DNA of 64,000 nucleotides from Paeniglutamicibacter psychrophenolicus (GTDB taxonomy: Bacteria > Actinomycetota > Actinomycetes > Actinomycetales > Micrococcaceae): contig NZ_JAUSSH010000008.1 in assembly GCF_030812255.1 (NCBI RefSeq), forward strand, positions 115,626 to 179,625, given 5' to 3'. The position numbers and the translations under genes are program-made. The notes under the pieces are model-generated. The model was not told the origin of the DNA and made no database searches. It saw only the letters and a list, made by a program, of their open reading frames with translations. Shown here piece after piece: positions 17,037 to 26,558 of this stretch (position 1 is the first letter of the stretch; the number at the start of each line of letters is the position of its first letter).

Positions 17037-17319
17037 ATCACCCTACGACACCTCGATGGGAAGAAATAGGGAAGGGGAGCATATTGAGCCTGCCGGCAGT
17101 GCTGCTTCAAGACCGATCGGGGAAACATACTCGCGCCTGTCAATCGTCGCAGGCGGCGGCCTTGGGGAGGAGCGCAGGCCCACAACTCCGAGGCAAATGT
17201 ACCCGTCAACACGGAACATCCCGCGAGTTTCCGAACGCGCGGCAACTAGGCTTGGACTGACCCCATGCGCACCAGGAATCTATTGCCATGGACCATGACA
17301 CAACGGTTAGAGGATCCAC

Positions 17320-18135
17320 TTGCCCTTCACACTGGCCCATGCGGCTGCTGTCCTGCCGTTCATGCGCATGCCCGTCGTACCGGTGGCACTGGTTGCCGGA
17401 GCCATGGCGCCGGACCTCCCGTACTTCATCATGGCAAAGCCGAGCAACGACGGGTGGTTCGCCTCCCTGCTCAGCGGGATCAGTTCACATGGGTTCACGC
17501 AGATCCTGACCATCGGATTGCCACTGGCCTTGGTGCTGGCGGGGTTCATGGCATTTGTGGACCGACCCATGCGCTGGGCGCTTCCCGAATCGTGGATTCC
17601 GGTACAACGAGCGTTCGCGGGGCGCCCGCCCAGCCGTGCGCACCTTGTGCTGTGGACGTTCCATTCCTTGTTGATCGGGCTTCTCACACACCTCGTATGG
17701 GATTCGTTCACGCATTCCACCGGCTGGGTGGTTCTACAATTTCCGGTCCTGTCCATCGAGCCCCTTGCCGGTATTCCCGTCTACCGGATCCTGCAGCACT
17801 GCAGCAGCCTGGCCGGATTGGCGCTCCTGGCGCTCTGGTACCGAAAACAGCCCAGAACCTCCTACGCATGCGGGATGGACAGCATGGACCAGAGCCGGAA
17901 GGCTCGAACCATGTTGTTGGTGCTGGTTTGCGTTGTTCCCGCCGCCGCGGCTGCCTTCCTGGGCCTGGGCGCGACCCCGGCCGTCGAAGATGCGGCGAGT
18001 GCCGAGCTGTTCCTGCAGATCATGATTCTCCGGGGTGGCACCGCACTGCTTGGGGCATTGGCTGTCTATGGCCTTGCTTGGCATGCAGTGGCCTTGCACC
18101 GAAGGCTTCACAACCCGGTCACGACCCACGTGTAA
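17320..18135 (+). CDS. DUF4184 family integral membrane protein
   Basis: The 271-residue protein begins PFTLAHAAAVLPFMR and continues with VAGAMAPDLPYF, the hallmark N-terminus of DUF4184 proteins. This fixes the start at TTG 17320, five bases after AGAGGA. Six or so hydrophobic segments follow, with a GLLTHLVWDSFTH motif whose His and Asp resemble the metal-binding histidine/aspartate pattern of membrane-bound hydrolase-like proteins such as YdjM. No biochemical role is established for the family as far as I know. The gene converges on truA, and the 166-bp gap between them holds nothing obvious. Confidence 0.8.
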   Translation: MPFTLAHAAAVLPFMRMPVVPVALVAGAMAPDLPYFIMAKPSNDGWFASLLSGISSHGFTQILTIGLPLALVLAGFMAFVDRPMRWALPESWIPVQRAFAGRPPSRAHLVLWTFHSLLIGLLTHLVWDSFTHSTGWVVLQFPVLSIEPLAGIPVYRILQHCSSLAGLALLALWYRKQPRTSYACGMDSMDQSRKARTMLLVLVCVVPAAAAAFLGLGATPAVEDAASAELFLQIMILRGGTALLGALAVYGLAWHAVALHRRLHNPVTTHV

Positions 18136-18301
18136 TTGCACCGCATCGGCGGCCTGCTTCGTCATCGCCGCGGGCCCTGGGGACGGGACCATCTGGCCAG
18201 GCAAAAATCCCCCCAGGATCGAGCGGAAGGCTTCTACCCGGCGAGATACCACCCAGGTGGCGTTTGCGCGTTGGTTCGCTGCGGCAGCTTCCGGGCAGCC
18301 G

Positions 18302-19246
18302 CTATTCCAGCGACACTCCCCCGATGGGGATGCCCACGTCGTGCGGCAGCCGCCTGGCCCGGGTGAGCTCGGCACGCGCCGCAGCCTCGCGTCCGTCGGG
18401 GTAGGCCACTTCCTCGAGCACCAGGGCCCGGGGATCGGCCAGCAACGTCTTGGAATCGCGCAGCTCCTCGGCGAGGCGGGCGGCAACCCAGCCGGGTTCC
18501 TCCCGCCCGTCGCCCACCAGCAGGCACGCCCCGATGAGGGCGCGGACCATGTTGTGGCAGAACGCGTCGGCCTTCAGGTGGGCCACCACGATGCCGCGCT
18601 CGTCGCGGGCGAAGGAGAATTCGGTCAGTGTGCGGATGGTGGTGGCGTGGTCGCGCGGCTTGCAGAAGGACAGGAAGTCGTGGCGGCCCAGCAGGCTTTT
18701 CGCCTCGGCGTCCAGCAGCTCCACATCGACCTCGCGCTTGTGCCACATCGTGTAGGCGCGCGAGAGCGGGTCCCAGTTTCCGGCGCCGTCGGCGATCCGG
18801 TAGGAGTATCGCCGCCAGAGTGCGGAGAAGCGCGCATCGAACCCGGCCGGGGCGACCGCTGCCTGGTGGATGAGGATGGCCCCGCGTTCCCGGGTCAGCA
18901 CCCCGCGCAGCCTGCGAACCAGTGCACGTTCCGGGGAGATGGCCGCGCCGCGGGGCAGGGACTCGAATTCGGCGGCGGTCAGGTCGAAATGGACCATCTG
19001 GTTCCGGGCGTGGACCCCGGCGTCTGTGCGCCCGGCCACCGTGGTGCGCACGGGCCGGCGCAGGAGCATGGCCAGGGCCGCTTCCACCACGCCTTGCACC
19101 GTGGGAAGGCCAGGCTGGATGGCCCAGCCGTTGTATCCGGTGCCGTCGTATCCCAGTCGCACGCACATGCGCACCAGCGCCGGCTCGGTGGGGCTGGAAC
19201 TGGGGGCCAGTGAGGGATCCACCGAATCAATGGCGGGAATCAACAT
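18302..19246 (-). CDS. truA: tRNA pseudouridine(38-40) synthase
   Basis: TruA isomerises uridines 38-40 in the anticodon arm of many tRNAs. The catalytic motif AGRTDAGVHARNQ is present with nucleophile Asp75. LGYDGTGYNGWAIQP precedes it, and FSFARDERGIVV and FCHNMVRALIGACL follow. The 314 residues include about 25 extra N-terminal residues before the conserved strand, so translation may begin at a later codon. It is the last gene of the alpha-operon side, 134 bp beyond rplQ, behind a terminator, as often seen in actinobacteria. Confidence 0.94.
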   Translation of the reverse strand: MLIPAIDSVDPSLAPSSSPTEPALVRMCVRLGYDGTGYNGWAIQPGLPTVQGVVEAALAMLLRRPVRTTVAGRTDAGVHARNQMVHFDLTAAEFESLPRGAAISPERALVRRLRGVLTRERGAILIHQAAVAPAGFDARFSALWRRYSYRIADGAGNWDPLSRAYTMWHKREVDVELLDAEAKSLLGRHDFLSFCKPRDHATTIRTLTEFSFARDERGIVVAHLKADAFCHNMVRALIGACLLVGDGREEPGWVAARLAEELRDSKTLLADPRALVLEEVAYPDGREAAARAELTRARRLPHDVGIPIGGVSLE

Positions 19247-19301
19247 GTTTCAATCCTAGATCCACGCGCCGTCCCGCTGCGGGCCGGCGCCGTTTAAAGC
19301 C

Positions 19302-19352
19302 ATTGGCCCGGTGCATTTTCCCCGCAATCGGGAAAAGCCGCACCGGGCCAAT
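19302..19352 (-). terminator. Intrinsic-type terminator after rplQ
   Basis: A perfect 13-bp stem (19302-19314 with 19340-19352) encloses an inner TTTTCCC/GGGAAAA pairing. It lies about 30 bp past the rplQ stop and separates rplQ from truA. Confidence 0.8.
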
Positions 19353-19380
19353 GTTTTGGCTGTTGCCAGGGGGACAAGGA

Positions 19381-19893
19381 CTAGGCCTTGTTCTCCTCTG
19401 CTGCCTCGGTCTCAACGACCTCGGCGGTTTCGGTTGCTTCGGTCTCAACGACCTCTTCAACCGGAGCAGCCACTGCGGCAGCCTTTTCGGCTTCCTTCAC
19501 AACGGCCTGCTTCGGGGAAACCGGCTCCATGACCAATTCGATGACAGCCATCGGGGCGTTGTCGCCCTTGCGGTTGCCGATCTTGGTGATGCGGGTGTAT
19601 CCACCCGGGCGCTCGGCCATGAGCGGTGCGATGTTCTCGAACAGCTCGTGAACGATCGACTTGTTGGTGCGGCTGCGCGAGGCAATGACTGCCTGGACGC
19701 GGCGACGCGAGGCCAGGTCTCCGCGCTTGGCGAAGGTGATCAGGCGCTCTGCGTGCGGACGAAGGCGCTTGGCCTTGGTCAGCGTGGTGGTGATGGATTT
19801 GTTCTCGAACAGCTGCGCGGACAGGTTCGCGAGCATCAAACGCTCGTGAGCTGCGCTGCCGCCGAGACGCGGACCCTTGGGAGGGGTAGGCAT
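19381..19893 (-). CDS. rplQ: 50S ribosomal protein L17
   Basis: L17 binds near the exit tunnel of the large subunit. [23 protein letters not shown] and the [17 protein letters not shown] segment identify it. At 170 residues it has the usual core plus an actinobacterial C-terminal tail of about 50 residues rich in Ala, Glu and Val, which is probably disordered. It follows rpoA by 94 bp, with a hairpin in the gap. Confidence 0.96.
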   Translation of the reverse strand: MPTPPKGPRLGGSAAHERLMLANLSAQLFENKSITTTLTKAKRLRPHAERLITFAKRGDLASRRRVQAVIASRSRTNKSIVHELFENIAPLMAERPGGYTRITKIGNRKGDNAPMAVIELVMEPVSPKQAVVKEAEKAAAVAAPVEEVVETEATETAEVVETEAAEENKA

Positions 19894-19917
19894 AGTGTTC
19901 TCCTAGTATGGTGGCCC

Positions 19918-19952
19918 TTGCGCCCGGGGCCCCGGTGGGATACCGGGCGCAA
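19918..19952 (-). other. Hairpin between rpoA and rplQ
   Basis: A perfect 10-bp stem (TTGCGCCCGG type arms, 19918-19927 and 19943-19952) lies in the rpoA-rplQ gap. There is no T-run, so it is more likely an mRNA stability or processing element than a full terminator. Confidence 0.5.
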
Positions 19953-19987
19953 AGGTTTAAGTTCTATAGCTGGTGGGCCAAGAAGTC

Positions 19988-20995
19988 TTAGACTTCTTCC
20001 TCACCGTAGACGTCATCGTCGCCAATGGCGGCGGCACGTGCTGCAAGATCGAAGCCCGGAGGGGAATCCTTCAGGGCCAGACCCAAATCGATCAGCTTCG
20101 CCTTGACCTCGTCGATGGACTTCGCACCGAAGTTGCGGATGTCCATCAGGTCGGCCTCGGAGCGTGCAACGAGTTCACCCACGGAGTGGATGCCCTCACG
20201 CTTGAGGCAGTTGTACGAGCGAACCGTCAATTCGAGGTCTTCGATCGGCAGTGCCATGTCGGCTGCGAGTGCGGCGTCCGTCGGGGACGGGCCGATCTCG
20301 ATGCCTTCAGCGGCGGTGTTCAGCTCGCGTGCCAGGCCGAACAGTTCAACCAGGGTGGTGCCTGCGGATGCAACTGCATCGCGCGGAAGCATCGAGTCCT
20401 TGGTCTCGACATCGACGATGAGCTTGTCAAAGTCGGTGCGCTGCTCGACACGGGTGGCCTCCACGCGGAAGGTCACCTTCATCACCGGCGAGTAGATCGA
20501 ATCCACGGGGATGCGACCGATCTCTGCGTCCACGTTCTTGTTCTGCGCTGCAGAAACATAACCGCGGCCACGTTCGATGGTCAGTTCCATGTCGAACTTG
20601 CCCTTCGCGTTCAATGTCGCGATGTGCAGGTCCGGGTTGTGGAATTCCACGCCGGCTGGCGGGGTGATGTCGGCTGCGGTGACGACGCCCGGGCCCTGCT
20701 TGCGCAGGTAGGCGACGACCGGCTCGTCATGTTCGGAGGACACTGAGAGATTCTTGATGTTCAGAATCAGCTCGGTGACATCTTCCTTCACACCGGCTAC
20801 GGTGGTGAACTCGTGCAGTACCCCGTCGATCCGCACACTGGTGACAGCTGCACCAGGAATGGAGGAGAGCAGGGTACGGCGAAGCGAGTTACCCAGGGTG
20901 TAGCCGAAGCCAGGCTCCAACGGTTCAATTACGAAACGGGAGCGGTTATCCGCTACGACTTCTTCGGTCAGGGTAGGGCGCTGTGCAATGAGCAC
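19988..20995 (-). CDS. rpoA: DNA-directed RNA polymerase subunit alpha
   Basis: The alpha dimer is the assembly platform of RNA polymerase. The N-terminal domain shows [28 protein letters not shown], typical of all alphas. The C-terminal domain (about 255-315) has [14 protein letters not shown] and the helix-hairpin-helix [15 protein letters not shown] that contacts UP elements and activators. The 335-residue length is normal. The start is GTG 20995 with AAAGGA upstream. It lies in the order rpmJ-rpsM-rpsK-rpoA-rplQ; rpsD is not in this cluster, as usual for actinobacteria. Confidence 0.98.
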   Translation of the reverse strand: MLIAQRPTLTEEVVADNRSRFVIEPLEPGFGYTLGNSLRRTLLSSIPGAAVTSVRIDGVLHEFTTVAGVKEDVTELILNIKNLSVSSEHDEPVVAYLRKQGPGVVTAADITPPAGVEFHNPDLHIATLNAKGKFDMELTIERGRGYVSAAQNKNVDAEIGRIPVDSIYSPVMKVTFRVEATRVEQRTDFDKLIVDVETKDSMLPRDAVASAGTTLVELFGLARELNTAAEGIEIGPSPTDAALAADMALPIEDLELTVRSYNCLKREGIHSVGELVARSEADLMDIRNFGAKSIDEVKAKLIDLGLALKDSPPGFDLAARAAAIGDDDVYGEEEV

Positions 20996-21082
20996 TTACA
21001 TTTCCTTTCAGCGAGCGTCCGCTATATGACGCAACACAGGGGGTGGAAACGACGTATGCCTCGTCGGCGTTCGTCTGGTTCG

Positions 21083-21160
21083 GTCTGGCTAGCCGTGGCG
21101 ATCATGCCGCCGCGCCCAACCCCCTTGCGGGGGAAAGACGCGGCGGCATCAAAGCCAGAC
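21083..21160 (-). other. Long nested hairpin between rpsK and rpoA
   Basis: Outer arms 21083-21090 and 21153-21160 (GTCTGGCT type) flank inner arms 21104-21114 and 21139-21149 (ATGCCGCCGCG type). The apical part contains CCCCCTTGCGGGGG. There is no T-run. It lies between two genes that must both be expressed, so attenuation or mRNA processing that tunes rpoA against rpsK is a reasonable inference. Confidence 0.6.
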
Positions 21161-21168
21161 AGTCATTA

Positions 21169-21570
21169 TTAGACGCGGCGACGCTTTGGCGGGCGGCAGC
21201 CGTTGTGTGCGCTTGGGGAAACGTCCTGGATGGACCCAACCTCAAGGCCAGCAGCCTGCAGCGAGCGGATCGCGGTTTCGCGTCCCGAGCCCGGGCCCTT
21301 GACGAAAACGTCAACCTTGCGAAGTCCGTGCTCCTGAGCACGCTTTGCAGCAGCCTCGGCGGCCATCTGTGCAGCGTACGGAGTGGACTTGCGCGAGCCC
21401 TTGAAGCCAACCTCGCCGGCCGAGGCCCACGAGATTACAGCACCTGAAGGATCCGTGATGGAAACGATGGTGTTGTTGAAGGTGCTCTTGATGTGCGCCT
21501 GTCCGAGCGCGATATTCTTTTTGTCCTTGCGACGCGGCTTGCGGACCGCTCCACGAGTCTTGGGGGGCAT
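21169..21570 (-). CDS. rpsK: 30S ribosomal protein S11
   Basis: S11 lies on the platform of the small subunit beside the E site. [37 protein letters not shown] and the C-terminal [15 protein letters not shown] are diagnostic. The 133-residue length is standard. It follows rpsM by 43 bp. Confidence 0.97.
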   Translation of the reverse strand: MPPKTRGAVRKPRRKDKKNIALGQAHIKSTFNNTIVSITDPSGAVISWASAGEVGFKGSRKSTPYAAQMAAEAAAKRAQEHGLRKVDVFVKGPGSGRETAIRSLQAAGLEVGSIQDVSPSAHNGCRPPKRRRV

Positions 21571-21613
21571 GCTTACTCCTACGAGAAATTTGGCTTAGTG
21601 ACGACCGCTAGAT

Positions 21614-21988
21614 TTAGCGGGTCTTCTTCTTACCGGCGACGGTGCGCTTCGGGCCCTTGCGGGTACGAGCGTTGGTCTTGGTGCGCTGACCGCGGACCGG
21701 CAGGCCCTTGCGGTGGCGGATGCCTTCGTAGGAGCCGATTTCAACCTTGCGGCGAATGTCAGCTGCCACTTCACGGCGGAGGTCACCCTCAACCTTGAAG
21801 CTGCCTTCAATGAAGTCACGCAGCTGAACCAGCTCAGCGTCGGTCAGATCCTTCACGCGAGTGTCCGGGTTGATCCCGGTCTCGGCGATGGTCTGTTCTG
21901 CACGGGTCTTGCCCACGCCGTAGATGTAGGTAAGCGCAATAATCACGCGCTTTTCGCGCGGGATGTCTACGCCAGCTAGACGAGCCAT
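21614..21988 (-). CDS. rpsM: 30S ribosomal protein S13
   Basis: S13 bridges the head of the small subunit to L5 and contacts P-site t[26 protein letters not shown] and the basic end [15 protein letters not shown] are typical. At 124 residues it is full length. About 150 bp separate it from rpmJ upstream. Confidence 0.97.
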   Translation of the reverse strand: MARLAGVDIPREKRVIIALTYIYGVGKTRAEQTIAETGINPDTRVKDLTDAELVQLRDFIEGSFKVEGDLRREVAADIRRKVEIGSYEGIRHRKGLPVRGQRTKTNARTRKGPKRTVAGKKKTR

Positions 21989-22138
21989 ATGCTGTCTACC
22001 TTTCGATGTGCGGAGGTCTAAAGCAGTACAATCCTGGGAATTCCCAGTCCACGGCCTCCGTGCCGTGGGTGTGCATCGCGCGGTGGATGCTGTACTGCCG
22101 ATTACAATTACTACGCGCAGGATTTCCCGTGAGGGAAA

Positions 22139-22252
22139 TTAGCCCTGACGCTGCTTATGGCGTGGATTTTCGCAGATCACCATGACCCGACCATTACGGC
22201 GGATCACCTTGCACTTATCGCAGATCGGCTTCACGCTAGGGTTAACCTTCAC
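22139..22252 (-). CDS. rpmJ: 50S ribosomal protein L36
   Basis: This 37-residue gene starts at GTG 22252 with AAGGAG six bases upstream and ends at the TAA complement at 22139. The product begins [16 protein letters not shown] and ends [10 protein letters not shown]. It keeps the zinc-binding pattern C-x2-C, then C and H (C11, C14, C27, H32), so it is the zinc-containing form. It lies 83 bp after infA, in the usual place before rpsM. Confidence 0.95.
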   Translation of the reverse strand: MKVNPSVKPICDKCKVIRRNGRVMVICENPRHKQRQG

Positions 22253-22335
22253 GGCTTACTCCTTTTGCGGTTGCGGTTTCAGTGGAGCGTAATTACCTTT
22301 GTCGCCCATCCCAAGGGAAGGAAGAACAAAAATCT

Positions 22336-22557
22336 TTACTTGTAGCGGTAAACGATACGTCCGCGGTTGAGGTCATACGGACTGAGTTCCACCACTACGC
22401 GATCCTCAGGGAGGATTCGAATGTAGTGCTGACGCATCTTTCCCGAGATAGTTGCAAGTACAACGTGCCCGTTGGGCAGCTCAACACGGAACATCGCGTT
22501 GGGCAGTGCCTCTGACACGGTGCCTTCTACCTCGATGACACCCTCTTTCTTGGCCAT
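22336..22557 (-). CDS. infA: Translation initiation factor IF-1
   Basis: IF-1 occupies the A site of the 30S subunit during initiation. The 73-residue OB-fold protein starts at ATG 22557 ([14 protein letters not shown]) and shows [16 protein letters not shown] and the C-terminal [10 protein letters not shown] longer upstream frame exists, but the conserved start is certain. It follows map by 232 bp and precedes rpmJ. Confidence 0.97.
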   Translation of the reverse strand: MAKKEGVIEVEGTVSEALPNAMFRVELPNGHVVLATISGKMRQHYIRILPEDRVVVELSPYDLNRGRIVYRYK

Positions 22558-22789
22558 ATCCTCCGCTAACTTTTGTTGCTGGCGACATTTACCGCCAACA
22601 GATTTATGGTCTCGGCCATCGATCAGAGAGGTACCCGCAGCAACAGCTTTTGGGCACCAAGGAACAGACAACCAACAGTCAAGCCTACGTGCTGGAAGGC
22701 TTAAAGGGAAATCATTGGGGCCGACCTGTTTTGTTAGGTTGGCCACAGTTCCCCCCACCCGGCCATGTGGAGCGGAGGGCGGACCGGCG

Positions 22790-23620
22790 CTAGGGAACGA
22801 TCGGGGACGGGACGACGCCGAACGGCGCAAGCCCTGCAGCTCCCCCGTCGTGGGCCGTCAGTACCCAGATGCCGCCCATGTGCACGGCCACCGAATGTTC
22901 CCACTGCGAGGCGCGCTGCCCATCGACGGTCACCACGGTCCAGTCGTCGGCCAACACCTTGGTCTCAAGCCCCCCGCGCACCAGCATCGGTTCGATGGCC
23001 AGGCACATGCCCGGCTTCACCCGGGCACCGCGGTGTCCGGTGCGGTAGTTCAGGACATCGGGTGCCTGGTGCATCTCGGACCCGATGCCGTGGCCCACGT
23101 AGTCCTCCAGGATGCCCAGCGGAGCGCCCGGGACCCCGGAGACGAAGTCGTCGATGGCATCGCCGATCGCTCCCACGTAGCGTGCCTCGGCCAGCGCGGC
23201 AATCCCCCGCCACATGGCTTCCTGGGTGATGTCGGACAGGCGCTGGTCCTCGGGGGCCGCGGTGCCGACGATGACGGTGCGCGCCGAGTCGGCATGCCAG
23301 CCGTCGATGATGGCCCCGCCGTCGATCTTCAGCACGTCCCCGTCCGCCAGCACGTACTCGCTGGGGAACCCGTGGACGACTTCCTCGTTGACCGAGGCGC
23401 AGATGGTGGCCGGGAACCCGTGGTAGCCCTTGAAGTTGCTGGTGGCCCCGTGGCGTTCGAGCACCGAGGCGAAGACCGCGTCCAGGTGGGCGGTGGTCAC
23501 GCCGATTTGCGCGGCGGCAACGGCTTCGTCCAATGCCTCGGCCAGGACCAAGCCCGCCTCGCGCATCTTCAGGATCTGCCCGTTGGTCTTGTACTCGATC
23601 TTGCGTTGGCTGAAAGCCAT
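22790..23620 (-). CDS. map: Methionine aminopeptidase, type I
   Basis: MetAP removes the initiator methionine from nascent proteins. The 276-residue form starts at ATG 23620 ([12 protein letters not shown]) with AAAGGGA upstream. The pita-bread metal ligands are in place: the Asp of [16 protein letters not shown], the second Asp in the same segment, the His of [10 protein letters not shown], the Glu of [10 protein letters not shown] and the Glu of QWEHSVAVH. It lies after the adk terminator and has its own promoter region, then runs into infA. Confidence 0.95.
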   Translation of the reverse strand: MAFSQRKIEYKTNGQILKMREAGLVLAEALDEAVAAAQIGVTTAHLDAVFASVLERHGATSNFKGYHGFPATICASVNEEVVHGFPSEYVLADGDVLKIDGGAIIDGWHADSARTVIVGTAAPEDQRLSDITQEAMWRGIAALAEARYVGAIGDAIDDFVSGVPGAPLGILEDYVGHGIGSEMHQAPDVLNYRTGHRGARVKPGMCLAIEPMLVRGGLETKVLADDWTVVTVDGQRASQWEHSVAVHMGGIWVLTAHDGGAAGLAPFGVVPSPIVP

Positions 23621-23663
23621 GGTGTGTTTGTCCCTTTCCAAAGACGTTGCTCCACGTCATTAT

Positions 23664-23713
23664 CGCAAAAAACCGCGGGGCCCGCGGCACTGGTGTGCCG
23701 GTCCCCGCGGTTT
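23664..23713 (-). terminator. Intrinsic terminator between adk and map
   Basis: An 11-bp perfect stem (AAACCGCGGGG type, 23670-23680 with 23703-23713) is followed on the minus strand by TTTTTT. It ends the secY-adk transcript. Just beyond it GATAAT (about 23660) could be the -10 box for map. Confidence 0.85.
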
Positions 23714-23730
23714 GTGCGTGCGTAAGCGAT

Positions 23731-24303
23731 TTAGACGTTCTGTCCCAGCGCGTCCATGACACGGTTGGTGACTTCATCGATCTCGCCGATGCCGTCGACC
23801 AGGCGCACGATGCCGCGCTCCTGGTAGCGGTTGACCACGACGGCGGTTTCCTCGTGGTACAGGCCCAAGCGGTGGCGGATGACCTCTTCGTTGTCATCGG
23901 CGCGTCCCTCGATCTGCGCGCGCTTGAGCAGGCGGGCGACGAGCTCCTCGTCGTCGGCGGTCAGCTGCAGCACGGCGTCGAGCTGCACCCCGGCGTCGGC
24001 CAGGATCGAATCAAGCTCGTCGACCTGGGCGCTGGTGCGCGGGTAGCCGTCCAGCAGGAAGCCGTCCTTGACGTCGTCCTGGGACAGGCGGTCGCGCACC
24101 ATCGAGTTGGTGACCGAGTCGGGAACGAAGTTGCCGGCGTCGATGTACTTCTTGGCCTCGACGCCCAGCGGGGTGCCGCCCTTGACGTTGGCGCGGAAGA
24201 TGTCGCCGGTGGAGATGGCCACCACGTTGAGGCGCTCGGAGATGCGGTCCGCCTGGGTGCCCTTGCCGGCACCGGGTGGTCCAATGATCAACAGTCTTGT
24301 CAT
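23731..24303 (-). CDS. adk: Adenylate kinase, short type
   Basis: Adk equilibrates ATP, ADP and AMP. The P-loop GPPGAGKGTQ, the AMP-binding DIFRAN and the DGYPR segment (FLLDGYPRTSAQ) are present. At 190 residues it lacks the zinc-binding LID insertion of the long bacterial type, which is the normal actinobacterial short form and not a truncation. The ATG overlaps the secY stop by four bases (ATGA), so the two are translationally coupled. Confidence 0.97.
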   Translation of the reverse strand: MTRLLIIGPPGAGKGTQADRISERLNVVAISTGDIFRANVKGGTPLGVEAKKYIDAGNFVPDSVTNSMVRDRLSQDDVKDGFLLDGYPRTSAQVDELDSILADAGVQLDAVLQLTADDEELVARLLKRAQIEGRADDNEEVIRHRLGLYHEETAVVVNRYQERGIVRLVDGIGEIDEVTNRVMDALGQNV

Positions 24304-25604
24304 CGCAGAAGTCCTTCGTAGTGTCGCTGCTGCATTTGTGCGTTGATTTGCTTGACGGTCTCAAGACCCACACCAACCATGATGAGGATCGAGGTGCCGC
24401 CAAATGGGAAGTTCTGATCGGCGTTGATCAACACGAAGGCGATCAACGGAATCAGGGCCACGAATGCCAGGTAAATGGCACCGGGGAACGTGATGCGGCT
24501 GAGGATGTACTCGAGGTACTCGGCCGTCGGGCGTCCGGCACGGATGCCGGGGATGAATCCGCCGTACTGCTTCATGTTGTCGGCAACCTCGGTCGGGTTG
24601 AATGTGATGGCTACGTAGAAGTAGGTGAAGCCGATGGTCAGCAGCGTGTAGGCGATCATGTACAGCGGCGAGGAACCGGAGAAGTTCGTCTGCACCCACA
24701 GCGCCCAGTCCGGCAGCGTGCCGTCGGTGCGCGTGTTGAACTGCACGACCATCGAGGGCAGTGCCAGCATCGAGGAAGCGAAGATCACCGGGATCACGCC
24801 GGCCATGTTGACCTTGATCGGGATATAGGTGGAAGTTCCACCCACGGTGCGGCGCCCGATCATCCGCTTGGCGTACTGCACCGGGATGCGGCGCTGGGAC
24901 TGCTCCACGAAGACGACCAGGGCGATGACCGCGAGGCCGATGAGAATGACCCCGGCGAAGACGCCCCAGCCCTGCGAGGTGGCGATGGCGCCCATGGCCG
25001 AGGGGAAGCCCGAGGCGATGGACACGAAGATCAGCAGCGACATGCCGTTGCCGACGCCGCGTTCGGTGGCGAGCTCGCCCATCCACATGATCAGGCCGGT
25101 GCCTGCGGTGAGCGTGAAGACCATCAGGATGATGACCCAGAGGTTGTCCTCGGGGACGATCGGGAGCTGGCAGGAGGGGAAGAGCATTCCGCTGCGCGCC
25201 AGCGAGACCAGCGTGGTTGCCTGCAACAGGCCCAGCGCAATGGTCAGGTACCGGGTGTACTGGGTCAGGATGGCCTGTCCGGCCTGTCCTTCCTTGTGCA
25301 GCTCCTCGAAGCGGGGGATCACCACACGCAGCAGCTGGACGATGATGGAGGCCGTGATGTAGGGCATGATGCCCATGGCGAAGATCGAGACCTGCAGCAA
25401 TGCACCGCCGCTGAACAGGTTCACGAACTGGTACAGGCCGCCGGTGGTGTTACCCGCGGCAAGACACTGTTGGACGTTGGAGTAGTCCACGCCAGGGGCA
25501 GGGATGTAGACACCTGCACGGTAGATCGCAATGATGGCGAGCGTGAACAACAACTTGCGTCGCAGGTCAGGCGTCCGGAATACCCGGGCAATGGCGCTGA
25601 ACAA
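24300..25604 (-). CDS. secY: Protein translocase subunit SecY
   Basis: SecY forms the protein-conducting channel of the plasma membrane. Ten membrane segments are visible. RTPDLRRKLLFTLAII and YIPAPGVDY near the N-terminus, the central GTGLIMWMGEL and the cytoplasmic loop with QRRIPVQYAKR identify it. The start is TTG 25604, preceded by AGGAGG at good spacing. The longer upstream frame is rejected because it reads through the promoter region. The 434-residue length is normal. It is separated from rplO by a terminator and has its own promoter. Confidence 0.96.
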   Translation of the reverse strand: MFSAIARVFRTPDLRRKLLFTLAIIAIYRAGVYIPAPGVDYSNVQQCLAAGNTTGGLYQFVNLFSGGALLQVSIFAMGIMPYITASIIVQLLRVVIPRFEELHKEGQAGQAILTQYTRYLTIALGLLQATTLVSLARSGMLFPSCQLPIVPEDNLWVIILMVFTLTAGTGLIMWMGELATERGVGNGMSLLIFVSIASGFPSAMGAIATSQGWGVFAGVILIGLAVIALVVFVEQSQRRIPVQYAKRMIGRRTVGGTSTYIPIKVNMAGVIPVIFASSMLALPSMVVQFNTRTDGTLPDWALWVQTNFSGSSPLYMIAYTLLTIGFTYFYVAITFNPTEVADNMKQYGGFIPGIRAGRPTAEYLEYILSRITFPGAIYLAFVALIPLIAFVLINADQNFPFGGTSILIMVGVGLETVKQINAQMQQRHYEGLLR

Positions 25605-25654
25605 GCGTCCTCCTGATTGGTGGTGGCCGGGGGTACCCGGGGGTTGACCTATTG

Positions 25655-25685
25655 ATTCTATCGGGTGGTGAGTGTTACACACCAA
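25655..25685 (-). promoter_or_regulatory. Candidate secY promoter
   Basis: On the minus strand TTGGTG (25685-25680) and TAGAAT (25660-25655) are 19 bases apart, 50 bp before the TTG start. The -10 box matches TANAAT; the spacing is slightly long. The preceding terminator makes a promoter here necessary. Confidence 0.5.
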
Positions 25686-25807
25686 ATGAATCGCGGCTGG
25701 GACTGTAATCATTCCCCGGCTGATCGATATGTCCAGCGGGAAACCACCTGCGGAACCATGCCCACGGCACAACTGCATGCCAGCCGGTTCCCAAAGGTGT
25801 GGCGGAA

Positions 25808-25862
25808 AGAAAAAAGGGGTGTCCCCGCGAATCCGCTTAGCGAATTCCCGGGTCCACCCCTT
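25808..25862 (-). terminator. Intrinsic terminator after rplO
   Basis: AAGGGGTG arms (25814-25821 and 25855-25862) extended by further GC pairs are followed by a run of T on the minus strand. It ends the spc unit after rplO. Confidence 0.85.
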
Positions 25863-25891
25863 CTCACTGTGTGATCAAGAGACCACGTAGC

Positions 25892-26347
25892 TTAGAGCTC
25901 TACTGCAGAGCCGCCGGCTGCGACGATCTTTTCCGACGCGGACGAGGAGAAGGCGTTGACCTTCACGTCGACCTTGACGGTCAGTTCGCCCGAGCCAAGG
26001 ACCTTGACGGGCTCGTTCTTGCGAACGGCGCCCTTCGCGACCAATGCCTCAACGGTGACTTCGCCACCTTCGGGGAACAGCTCCGAGATCTTGTCCAGGT
26101 TTACAACCTGGAACTCGACGCGGAACGGGTTCTTGAAGCCGCGAAGCTTCGGAAGGCGCATGTGCAGCGGCAACTGGCCACCGGCGAAGCCGGCCTTGAC
26201 CTGGTAGCGCGCCTTGGTGCCCTTCATACCGCGACCAGCGGTCTTGCCCTTGGATGCCTCACCACGACCCACACGGGTCTTGGCGGTCTTGGCACCTTCG
26301 GCCGGACGCAGGTGGTGTACCTTCAATGCGTTTTCTTTTTCAGCCAT
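25892..26347 (-). CDS. rplO: 50S ribosomal protein L15
   Basis: L15 is a late large-subunit assembly protein. [28 protein letters not shown] and [15 protein letters not shown] are typical of the Gly/Lys-rich N-terminus and globular C-terminus. The 151-residue length is standard. It is the last gene of the spc unit, two bases after rpmD. Confidence 0.97.
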   Translation of the reverse strand: MAEKENALKVHHLRPAEGAKTAKTRVGRGEASKGKTAGRGMKGTKARYQVKAGFAGGQLPLHMRLPKLRGFKNPFRVEFQVVNLDKISELFPEGGEVTVEALVAKGAVRKNEPVKVLGSGELTVKVDVKVNAFSSSASEKIVAAGGSAVEL

Positions 26348-26349
26348 GA

Positions 26350-26556
26350 CTACTTCGCCTCCTCAACCTTTACGAGGTGCGGAACCGTGTTGACCATGCC
26401 TACGGTGACGGCGTCGGCGGTACGGACCACGGTGTGGCCGATGCGCTTCAGACCGAGCGAGCGAAGGGTGTCGCGCTGGTTCTGCTTGCCACCAATGGTG
26501 GACTTAATCTGGGTGATTGTCAGAGTCGCGTCGCTAGGGACAATGTTCTTCGCCAC
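26350..26556 (-). CDS. rpmD: 50S ribosomal protein L30
   Basis: The 68-residue form starts at GTG 26556 ([18 protein letters not shown]) and has the L30 core [23 protein letters not shown]. It lies two bases after the rpsE stop, so the upstream extension of the open frame into rpsE is rejected. L30 contacts 5S rRNA and 23S domain II. Confidence 0.95.
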   Translation of the reverse strand: MAKNIVPSDATLTITQIKSTIGGKQNQRDTLRSLGLKRIGHTVVRTADAVTVGMVNTVPHLVKVEEAK

Positions 26557-26558
26557 TA

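Noticed and set aside
16638..17069. 143-codon plus-strand frame opposite the hypothetical ORF
   Set aside because: No ribosome-binding site or family match; the minus-strand frame looks slightly better, but both are weak.
23731..24303. Adenylate kinase as a truncated gene
   Set aside because: The missing LID insertion is typical of the short actinobacterial form; all catalytic motifs are present.
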